Of a DNA stretch of 43,512 nucleotides, positions 37,273 through 43,512 are shown piece by piece; within the stretch, counting starts at the first letter, position 1; each line of letters opens with the position of its first letter. The position numbers were made by a program, and so were the translations under genes. This DNA comes from Cyanobacteriota bacterium (lineage in GTDB: Bacteria > Acidobacteriota > Vicinamibacteria > Vicinamibacterales > UBA2999). The notes below the pieces were generated by a model, which did not search any database, was not told the DNA's origin, and saw only the letters and a program-made list of their open reading frames with translations. The stretch covers positions 1 through 43,512 of the forward strand of contig JAIEMQ010000064.1 of NCBI GenBank assembly GCA_019752015.1, given 5' to 3'.

Positions 37273-40101
37273 CTAGACTTGTTTTGACAGGACCCGATCG
37301 AGCTCGCGAGTTTCGGTCTTCGCTTCAAACACCTGATCGACAATCGCCCGCTGGTTGGCGGCGTGCCAGCTCGACGATCCTTCCGACGGGCTCGAGTTGC
37401 GCGAGCGGCCGATGTAACGCAGCGGCAGCTTGCCGTCGACGATCGATTCGAGCAGCGGCCGCGCGAATTCCCACGCGCCCATGTTCTCCGGCTCTTCCTG
37501 CACCCAGCAGGCTTCGCGCACGCTCGAGTAGCGATCGATGATCTTGCGAATCGCCTCCTCCGGGAACGGATAGAGCTGCTCGACGCGGACGACCGCGACG
37601 TTGGGGTTTTCCTTGCGGCGCTCGCCGGTCAGCAGATCCACGGCGACCTTGCCGCTGCACAGCGCAATGCGGCGCACTTTCGCGGCCTGAGCTGACACCG
37701 TTTCGTCATCGATGACCGACAGGAACGATCCTTCAGCGAGCTCCGCCGGTGTCGACGCCGTGAATGGATGACGCAACAGACTCTTCGGCGTCATGACGAC
37801 CAGTGGCAGCGGATCCGTTTTCAGCAGCATTGCCTGGCGGCGCAGCAGATGGAAATACTGCGCGGCCGTGGTGCAGTTGGCGATGCGGATGTTGGTGTCG
37901 GCGGCCGCATTCAGGAAGCGTTCGAGACGAGCGCTCGAATGATCGGGGCCCTGGCCTTCATAGCCGTGGGGCAGCAGCAGCACCAGCGACGGCGCCATGC
38001 CCCACTTGGCGCGGCCCGAGGTCAGGTACTCGTCGAGGATGATCTGCGCGCCGTTGATGAAGTCGCCGTATTGCGCCTCCCACAACACCAGCCGCGCCGG
38101 TTCCTGCAGGTTGTAGCCGAGCTCGAAGCCGACGCACGCGTATTCGGACAGCGGGCTGTTGCGGATCTCGAAGGACGCCTTCGCTTCGGGCAGCGCCTGC
38201 AGCGGCACGTGCTTTTCGCCGCTCACCGCGTCGTGATACACCGCGTGGCGATGGCTGAAGGTGCCGCGCTCGACATCTTCGCCGGTGAAACGAATTGGCA
38301 CACCGTCGGCGAGGATCGTCGCCATGGCGAGCTCTTCGGCGGCGGCCCAGTCGATCGACCGTTCCGACGCGGATGCGAACATCGCCTTGCGCCGCTCACG
38401 GCCGCGTTCGAGCTTGCGATGCACCGTGAAGCCTTCGGGTACCGTCATCAAGCTCGTATTGATCGCCTTCAGCGTGTCGAACGCCACCGCGGTGCGCGCT
38501 TTCTTCGCGGCGCCGCTCGGCGGCACTTCGGGCACCGGCGGGATGTAATCCTGCTCCGGCTTCACCGACGCATAGGCGCGCTCGAGCTCTGCCATGCGCG
38601 ATTGCACCATCGCGTCGGCTGTCTCCTGCGTCATCGCGCCGGATTCGATCAGCGTCTTCGCGTACTTGTCGCGCACGCTGGGATGCGCTGCCACGATCTG
38701 ATAGACCTGCGGCTGCGTGAATGCGGGCTCGTCGCCTTCGTTGTGGCCGTACTTGCGATAGCCGACCAGATCGATCAGGTAATCGAGCTTGAAACGATGC
38801 CGGTAGGCAATCGCCAGCCGCGCCGCCTCGATGCACGCGACCGGATCGTCCGCGTTGACGTGCGTGATCGGAATCTTGAACCCGCGCGCCAGGCCGCTGG
38901 CATAGCTGGTGCTGTACGATTCCTCGGGATCCGTCGTGAACCCGAGTTGATTGTTCGCGATGATGTGGATGATGCCGCCGATGTCGTAGCCGTCGAGACG
39001 CGACAGGTTCAGTGTCTCGGCGACGACGCCCTGGCCGGGGAAGGCGGCGTCGCCGTGAATCAGGATCGCCAGCACCTTGCCCTTGTCGACGATCGGCGCG
39101 CCGGCCTCGTTGGCGGTCGTCGCCGCGGCGCGCGCCATGCCGTTCAGGATCGGATCGACCGTTTCGAGGTGGCTGGGGTTCGGCGGCATCGAGACGACGA
39201 CCTGCTTCGGCAGATCGTCGTGCCGCGCTTCGACGCGCGCGCCGGCGTGATACTTGACGTCGCCCATCCACCCGAGATCGACGCGCAGGCGATTGGCGAC
39301 CATCGGGTCCTTGAACTCCGCGAGGATCTGCGAGTACGGCTTCTGCAGGACGTGCGCGAGCACGTTCAGGCGGCCGCGGTGCGCCATTGCGATCATCACA
39401 TGCTGGACGCCGCCTTCGGCGGCATCGTGCACGATCTCGTCGAGGATCGGGACCATCATGTCGAGGCCCTCGATCGAAAAGCGCGTCTTGCCCGGGAAAG
39501 TGCGGTGCAGGAACCGCTCGAAGGTCTCGACCTCCGAGATGCGACTGAGCAGCTTCACGCTGTCGATCGGATCCTTGGGCGGACGGAACTGCCCGGACTC
39601 AACCGCCTGTCGCAGCCACACGCGCTCGTCGGGCACGAACACGTGGTTGTAGTCGTGGCCGGTCGTCGAACAGTAGATCTGCCGGAGCTTCGCGATCGCC
39701 TCGAAGGCATTCGCCGAGCCCACCGCCGCGGGACCGGACACGATCGACGCGGGCAGCTGCTTCAGTGTGTCGTTGGTGAGCCCGTGCGACTGGGGCGCGA
39801 GCGATGGATCGCCGATCGGATCGTGAAAGCCAAGCGGATCGAGACGCGCGGCGAGGTGTCCGACGCGGCGGATCGATTCCGCGAGATTGAACGCGGCAAT
39901 GCCGGCCTGCAACGGTGCCTGGGGTGCCTGAGGTGCCTGAGGTGCCTGAGGTGCTTGAACGAATTCGGTCTCCGCGGGCACCCAAGCAGCAAACGCCCGG
40001 CGAGTCGCCTCGTCGACCGACGAAGGATCGCGCTGATAGCGCTCGAACAACTCGTAGACATACCCCGCGTTGGCCCCGGAAAACTGGTCCCACGGGTTCA
40101 T
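37273..40101 (-). CDS. sucA: 2-oxoglutarate dehydrogenase E1 component
   Basis: A 942-residue thiamine-diphosphate enzyme, close to the usual SucA length. The N-terminal E2-docking region (NPWDQFSGANAGYVYELFERYQRDPSSVD) is followed by an unusual (QAP)5 linker. The catalytic region holds VMIAMAHRGRLNVLAHV, the ThDP/Mg motif HGDAAFPGQGV to ANNQLGFTTDP, and the transketolase-like C-terminal domain (PSLVLLLPHGYEGQGPDHSSARLERFL). It decarboxylates 2-oxoglutarate and succinylates the E2 lipoyl group. The start has AGGAAGG three bases upstream. sucB follows after six bases. The (QAP)5 tract is coded by the same nonamer as in sucB. Confidence 0.95.
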   Translation of the reverse strand: MNPWDQFSGANAGYVYELFERYQRDPSSVDEATRRAFAAWVPAETEFVQAPQAPQAPQAPQAPLQAGIAAFNLAESIRRVGHLAARLDPLGFHDPIGDPSLAPQSHGLTNDTLKQLPASIVSGPAAVGSANAFEAIAKLRQIYCSTTGHDYNHVFVPDERVWLRQAVESGQFRPPKDPIDSVKLLSRISEVETFERFLHRTFPGKTRFSIEGLDMMVPILDEIVHDAAEGGVQHVMIAMAHRGRLNVLAHVLQKPYSQILAEFKDPMVANRLRVDLGWMGDVKYHAGARVEARHDDLPKQVVVSMPPNPSHLETVDPILNGMARAAATTANEAGAPIVDKGKVLAILIHGDAAFPGQGVVAETLNLSRLDGYDIGGIIHIIANNQLGFTTDPEESYSTSYASGLARGFKIPITHVNADDPVACIEAARLAIAYRHRFKLDYLIDLVGYRKYGHNEGDEPAFTQPQVYQIVAAHPSVRDKYAKTLIESGAMTQETADAMVQSRMAELERAYASVKPEQDYIPPVPEVPPSGAAKKARTAVAFDTLKAINTSLMTVPEGFTVHRKLERGRERRKAMFASASERSIDWAAAEELAMATILADGVPIRFTGEDVERGTFSHRHAVYHDAVSGEKHVPLQALPEAKASFEIRNSPLSEYACVGFELGYNLQEPARLVLWEAQYGDFINGAQIILDEYLTSGRAKWGMAPSLVLLLPHGYEGQGPDHSSARLERFLNAAADTNIRIANCTTAAQYFHLLRRQAMLLKTDPLPLVVMTPKSLLRHPFTASTPAELAEGSFLSVIDDETVSAQAAKVRRIALCSGKVAVDLLTGERRKENPNVAVVRVEQLYPFPEEAIRKIIDRYSSVREACWVQEEPENMGAWEFARPLLESIVDGKLPLRYIGRSRNSSPSEGSSSWHAANQRAIVDQVFEAKTETRELDRVLSKQV
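39912..39956. repeat. nonamer repeat encoding (QAP)5 in sucA
   Basis: Five 9-bp units (gaggtgcct and close variants) encode QAP repeated five times, between the docking segment and the catalytic body of SucA. Confidence 0.88.
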
Positions 40102-40199
40102 AACCTTCCTACTTTATCAGGTTGGACGGTTACCGGTTTTGCACGCTTCTGCACAAACTCATACAGTCCGCCTCAACTGAATCCGAAAACTGGGCAGGC

Positions 40200-41039
40200 A
40201 TGGGAAGCGGTTGCGGTCAGGGTAACGGATCAGCGAACGGCGCCGCCGTCGCGGCCAACCTGGCGTTCACCAAGTTTCTGTTCGTGATTGCGCGGGCAGA
40301 CGACGACGCACACGGCGCCCGGCTGCGGACCGCGGGCGGCAACCTGGCGCGCGGCTTCTTCAACGACTTCGATATCGACGACGCGCGCGAGATGCAGGCG
40401 CAGCGTTTCGAAACCATCCAGTTCTACGTGCGTGAAGGCGACGCGCCCGATCCGGAATCGTGCCCGAGCCCGTGCATTCAGAAGGCGCGGCACATGGTGC
40501 AGGTGTCGAGCAAGTACCGGCCGCGTCTGCAGGAGATCGACGAAGAGCTGCGCCGGCGCATCGGCGACTCCGCGGAGATCCTGTCGCTCGAGGGCGCCTT
40601 CCGCAATCCGCGCTATTCGAGCCCCGAGATGGTGAACTACTCGACCAAGGGCTCACCGCCGCGCCGATCGGGACGCCTCAGCAAGAACGCGATCGTCGTC
40701 CCGATTCGCAAGACGCCCGAGTGGTGGCAGAAGAGCACGCTCGAGCGGCACTCGTATTTCTATCCGCATGTCGATCATGCCAGCGCGACGCCGGTGAAGG
40801 GACACGCGCAGGCGGCGGAGAAGGGCATTCCGTCGCTGTTCCGCCGCGTTTATCACAACCCCGACGGCTACGAGCGCGCCGGCGAGTTCGACTTCGTGAC
40901 GTATTTCGAATGTGACGACGAAGGGCTGCCGGTCTTCGACCAGGTGCTCAACTCGCTGCGCGACCCGCACCTCAATCCGGAATGGAGATATGTCGAAGAA
41001 GGACCCATCTGGAGAGGCAGACGGGTTCTTCGATGGTAA
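40200..41039 (+). CDS. chlorite dismutase-like family protein
   Basis: A 279-residue protein. The C-terminal part (HVDHASATPVKGHAQAAEKGIPSLFRRVYHNPDGYERAGEFDFVTYFECDDEGLPVFDQVLNSLRD) with NPEWRYVEEGPIWRG resembles the second ferredoxin-like repeat of the chlorite dismutase/Dyp heme superfamily. The N-terminal FVIARADDDAHG.. begins a matching first repeat. Histidines suitable as the proximal heme ligand are present (RHSYFYPHVDH), but I cannot assign it. A CPSPC motif lies near residue 110. The start at ATG 40200 is favoured; the frame is open to TTG 40122, but the added residues look non-coding. It is divergent from sucA. Activity and heme binding are unproven. Confidence 0.6.
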   Translation: MGSGCGQGNGSANGAAVAANLAFTKFLFVIARADDDAHGARLRTAGGNLARGFFNDFDIDDAREMQAQRFETIQFYVREGDAPDPESCPSPCIQKARHMVQVSSKYRPRLQEIDEELRRRIGDSAEILSLEGAFRNPRYSSPEMVNYSTKGSPPRRSGRLSKNAIVVPIRKTPEWWQKSTLERHSYFYPHVDHASATPVKGHAQAAEKGIPSLFRRVYHNPDGYERAGEFDFVTYFECDDEGLPVFDQVLNSLRDPHLNPEWRYVEEGPIWRGRRVLRW

Positions 41040-41084
41040 TTAAAAGTTAAAAGTTAAAAGTTAAAAGTTAAAAGTTAAAAGTTA
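41039..41084. repeat. heptamer tandem repeat, unit gttaaaa
   Basis: Six 7-bp units (one attaaaa, then gttaaaa five times) and a partial unit fill the spacer between the convergent stops at 41039 and 41090. It is AT-only apart from one G per unit, and so compositionally opposite to the other heptamer arrays. Confidence 0.88.
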
Positions 41085-41089
41085 CAGAT

Positions 41090-42142
41090 CTAGTGTGCGA
41101 CTTGTTTTAAGTGCTCGCGCAAGATATCCCGCCCGAAGTCGCCGTTGAAATCCCGCCACACCGAGTGAATGTGATTGCCGTTGTTCTGGGTGTTGTCGTA
41201 CTCGATTAAGAACGTCGGCCCCTGCACCATGTAGTAGTGCTTCTTGCCCTTCTCGGTCTCGCCGAGCCACGCGAAGCGCACGTTGTTCATGCCGTGCGAC
41301 TTGATGCGCGCCATCCGCTCCGCGGCGATGTCGCTTTCCATGTTCGTGGTGTAGACCTCGATCAGCTTCGTCAGCAGCGCCTGCTGTTGTGATCCCATCG
41401 CGCCGTAGGTAACGCCCTGCTCGGGAAGCGGCGTGATGTCGTTCTTGTTCATCGTCAGGATGTCGGTGGGAGCGACGGCATTGACGATCGCCTTCGCCTG
41501 GAGATCCGCGGGCAGCGCCAGCACCAGCGCGCGGGCCGCGTCTTCTTCGTCGGCGAGCACGCGCTGGCCTTTCTTCGGGCCGTCCTGCACTTCCGCCGGA
41601 TTCGATCCGAGGAACATCGGCGAGCTGGCAATGTCGCTGCTCATCGCGCCGTCGACGATCGCGAACCGCAGCGAGATGTGATGCCCTTCGACGCGCCAGC
41701 CCCAGCGGCCCTTCGCCGCCGGCGTGCCGAACACCGAGAACAAATACTCTTCCTTGTTGCGCGCCATCTTGCCGCCGGTCTCGATCGCCTTGAGGATGTC
41801 TTCGAGCTCGATGATCGACGTGACCTTGAGATAGCCGCGCGCGCTGAGGCCGCTGCGCAGGAGATCGTGCGCGAGCCGGCGCTGCGATTCGTTCATGTCC
41901 TTGATCATCAGGCCCTGACGCGGGAACATCTCGTTGGGAATGAAGTGCCAGCGCAGGCGCTCGTCGCTGTCGAACGCGAACGACGCCTTGCCTTTCTGCT
42001 CCGGCGACAGGCTGTCGAGGAACAGCGTCGCCGTCTTCTGCATGGTGGCGGCGGATTTCTGCGACGCGATGATCGCGGCGCCGGTGAACGTGAGGATCAG
42101 CGTGGCGGCGACGACAAGTCTCAGCGCGGTCAGGCGGCTCAT
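41090..42142 (-). CDS. exported DUF3500 protein
   Basis: A 350-residue protein with a signal anchor or signal peptide (residues 8-27, LRLVVAATLILTFTGAAIIA). The DUF3500 pattern is clear: FLDSLSPEQKGKASFAFDSDERLRWHFIP, GLMIKDMNESQRRLAHDLLRSGLS, WGWRVEGHHISLRF, and near the end FLIEYDNTQNNGNHIHSVWRDFNGDFGRDILREH. The conserved GHH and NHIHSVWRD histidines hint at a metal site, but the family function is unknown. GGAGG lies five bases before the start. It follows the Omp85 gene by 21 bases and is probably co-transcribed. Confidence 0.82.
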   Translation of the reverse strand: MSRLTALRLVVAATLILTFTGAAIIASQKSAATMQKTATLFLDSLSPEQKGKASFAFDSDERLRWHFIPNEMFPRQGLMIKDMNESQRRLAHDLLRSGLSARGYLKVTSIIELEDILKAIETGGKMARNKEEYLFSVFGTPAAKGRWGWRVEGHHISLRFAIVDGAMSSDIASSPMFLGSNPAEVQDGPKKGQRVLADEEDAARALVLALPADLQAKAIVNAVAPTDILTMNKNDITPLPEQGVTYGAMGSQQQALLTKLIEVYTTNMESDIAAERMARIKSHGMNNVRFAWLGETEKGKKHYYMVQGPTFLIEYDNTQNNGNHIHSVWRDFNGDFGRDILREHLKQVAH

Positions 42143-42163
42143 GGAAACCTCCGGGGACGAATC

Positions 42164-43512
42164 TTATTTAAAAGTCACCCCCATGCCAAAGTGGAATCGG
42201 GTGTTGCCGGTGAGCGATCGGGCCACGTCCAGCGACAGGCTGACGACGGTGAGGTGCAGATACGCGCCGCCGCCGATGCCGCGATCGAATGTCTGATCGG
42301 AGAGCCTGGCACCGACGCCGTAAACCGTTCCCCAGTCGACGAATGCCTTGACGCCGAAGCGGCCGACGTCGAGCGGGGACGTCAGGGGGACGCGCAGCTC
42401 AGCCGATGCGGCGGCGAGGTTGTCCCCGGCCTTGTAGCCGGCGTCATAGCCGCGAAGATTGGCGGCGCCGCCGAGCAGGTTGTGCTCATACAGCGGCATC
42501 GCCGTGTCGGTGGTGATGCTCACGCCACGGACCGCCAGCACGGTCTGACCGAACAACCCGACGTAGCCGCGCACGTCCGCCTTCTTCTGGTTGGCGCGGC
42601 CGGCGTCGAAGGTCACCCGATCGATGCCGAACACGCCGTGAATCGCGTTGCGCGGAAAGGCGGGATCGACGCGCGTGTCGATCGTCACGTCGCCGCCGAA
42701 TCGCGACACGCGATCATCGATGTCGCCGAACTGCACGTCGTCGCGCCGGCCGCCGGTGCCGAGGCGGAACCATCGCGCCGGCGCCGATTCCACCCGCGCC
42801 GCGGCGCCGATGCGCCGATCGCCGATCTCGTAGTGAGGATTCTCCCTGCGCCGGAGGCCGACTTCACCGGATATGCGCTGGATGGGGCCTGATTGAAACG
42901 ATCGCTCGAGCTGGACGCGCGCCTGGCGCTCGCCGCCCCAGGTCACCGGCACCGAGATGCGGCTGCGCGGTCCGAAGCGATCGACGAAACTGGTGCGCAA
43001 CCCATACGTGACGCCGTAGCCGTCTTCCGAATGCAGGATCGGCAGGAACATCCCGCTGCTCCAGAACCGCGTGATGGGACCCGGCACTGTCCCTTGCGTG
43101 ATGTCGAAGTGGTCGATGCCGGGGAATTCGTCGACGATCACCATCAGCAAAATGTCGTCGGGATTGTCGATCGATCGGAACCGCTTGCGAATCCCGACAT
43201 CGTCAAATCGTCCGCTGCGATCGAGCTTCGTCTGCGCTTCGGCGATCAGCTGGTCGGTCGCCGGCTTGCCGACGAGATCGCCGATGATGCCGAGGATTTC
43301 GGCATCGGGAGTCGTGTGATTGCCGTGCACGCGCACTTCGCCGACCACACCTGGCGAGGTTTGCGCCGCGATTTCTGGTCCGCCTAAAGGCGGACCCCCA
43401 CAGGATTCTTGTGAGGGTCCGGCTTCAGCTGCACTCCCACAGGATTCTTGTGAGGGTCCGGCTTCAGCTGCACTCCCACAGGATTCTTGTGAGGGTCCGG
43501 CTTCAGCTGCAC
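42164..43512 (-). CDS. Omp85/BamA-family outer membrane protein, 5' end beyond the window
   Basis: At least 449 residues, with the N-terminus cut by the right edge. A single POTRA-like domain (VGEVRVHGNHTTPDAEILGIIGDLVGKP) is followed by a 16-strand surface-antigen barrel with the LRGYDAGYKAGDN motif and a C-terminal strand ending FHFGMGVTFK. This suggests a small TamA-like or lipase-secretion-type Omp85 protein in the outer membrane. The frame stays open upstream of the POTRA through a palindrome and a 39-bp tandem repeat that encodes a 13-residue repeat. The start is either GTG 43348 (giving no signal peptide) or beyond the window; the second is more likely. DUF3500 follows in the same direction. 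Confidence 0.82.
   Translation of the reverse strand, partial: AAEAGPSQESCGSAAEAGPSQESCGSAAEAGPSQESCGGPPLGGPEIAAQTSPGVVGEVRVHGNHTTPDAEILGIIGDLVGKPATDQLIAEAQTKLDRSGRFDDVGIRKRFRSIDNPDDILLMVIVDEFPGIDHFDITQGTVPGPITRFWSSGMFLPILHSEDGYGVTYGLRTSFVDRFGPRSRISVPVTWGGERQARVQLERSFQSGPIQRISGEVGLRRRENPHYEIGDRRIGAAARVESAPARWFRLGTGGRRDDVQFGDIDDRVSRFGGDVTIDTRVDPAFPRNAIHGVFGIDRVTFDAGRANQKKADVRGYVGLFGQTVLAVRGVSITTDTAMPLYEHNLLGGAANLRGYDAGYKAGDNLAAASAELRVPLTSPLDVGRFGVKAFVDWGTVYGVGARLSDQTFDRGIGGGAYLHLTVVSLSLDVARSLTGNTRFHFGMGVTFK
43377..43396. repeat. 20-bp REP-like palindrome
   Basis: GGTCCGCCT and its exact reverse complement are separated by AA. It lies inside the open frame of the Omp85 gene (encoding GGPPLGGP) or in its leader, directly beside the 39-bp repeat array. 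Confidence 0.65.
43397..43512. repeat. 39-bp tandem repeat, three copies to the window edge
   Basis: Units at 43397-43435, 43436-43474 and 43475-43512 are identical as far as they go, and the last is cut by the window edge. Each unit begins cccacaggattcttgtg and ends cagctgcact. Since 39 is 13 codons, the array stays open in the Omp85 frame and would encode CGSAAEAGPSQES repeats. Perfect identity implies very recent expansion. Confidence 0.93.

Noticed and set aside
37768-40287. 839-codon plus-strand frame opposite sucA
   Set aside because: It is antisense to a clearly conserved sucA. The protein is low-complexity Arg/Ala/His with no domain.
43346-43348. GTG 43348 as the true start of the Omp85 gene
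   Set aside because: It would leave an outer-membrane protein with no signal peptide. The frame is open upstream to the window edge, so the start is probably outside, though this cannot be proved here.

Overview
This window is a stretch of GC-rich, gene-dense bacterial chromosome. The organism looks like a Gram-negative soil or sediment bacterium, most likely an acidobacterium related to Vicinamibacteria. That placement is inferred from three things. The content includes Omp85 barrels, a TamB-type protein, an OprP-like porin and a lipoprotein, so there is an outer membrane. Secreted subtilases carry NIVWGN repeats. Several genes start with GTG or TTG. I saw no rRNA, tRNA, CRISPR array, integrase, transposase or phage gene, so this reads as ordinary chromosome with unusual gene architectures.

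Left part (1-10.1 kb): a DNPH1-like nucleotide hydrolase, a secreted Met-rich protein, a DUF1801 protein, and an exported peroxiredoxin whose peroxidatic cysteine codon is an in-frame UGA followed by a SECIS-like hairpin, so it is very probably a selenoprotein. Next is a 6.6-kb gene that joins a TamB-like periplasmic bridge to POTRA domains and an Omp85 barrel in one chain.

Middle (10.1-21.7 kb): housekeeping and stress genes. These are a TPR protein, a NYN nuclease with two LOTUS domains, a ParE-type topoisomerase subunit, a MATE exporter, a hybrid periplasmic-sensor histidine kinase, PruA, a D-cysteine desulfhydrase/ACC deaminase-type enzyme and an RluA-type pseudouridine synthase.

21.7-28.0 kb: a duplicated minus-strand module. 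Each copy is a secreted S8 protease with a long C-terminal NIVWGN decapeptide repeat, an overlapping GNAT acetyltransferase, and a near-identical intrinsic terminator. A short upstream element is shared at the same distance from both protease starts.

28.2-35.9 kb: a double-FKBP prolyl isomerase and a metallophosphoesterase lipoprotein on the minus strand. They are followed by a tight plus-strand cluster of STAS-DUF4956 membrane protein, phospholipase-D-like protein, OprO/OprP-type porin and CotH kinase. A convergent pair of thymidylate-kinase-like genes follows, and one of the two has lost its Walker A motif.

36.0-43.5 kb: sucA-sucB (2-oxoglutarate dehydrogenase E1 and E2), a divergent chlorite-dismutase-like gene, a DUF3500 protein, and an Omp85 protein that runs off the right edge through a 39-bp tandem repeat.

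Across the window, gene ends and inter-domain linkers carry small tandem arrays with a period of exactly 7 bp (several unrelated heptamers), and some coding linkers carry period-9 arrays. This looks like a genome-wide short-tandem-repeat habit.
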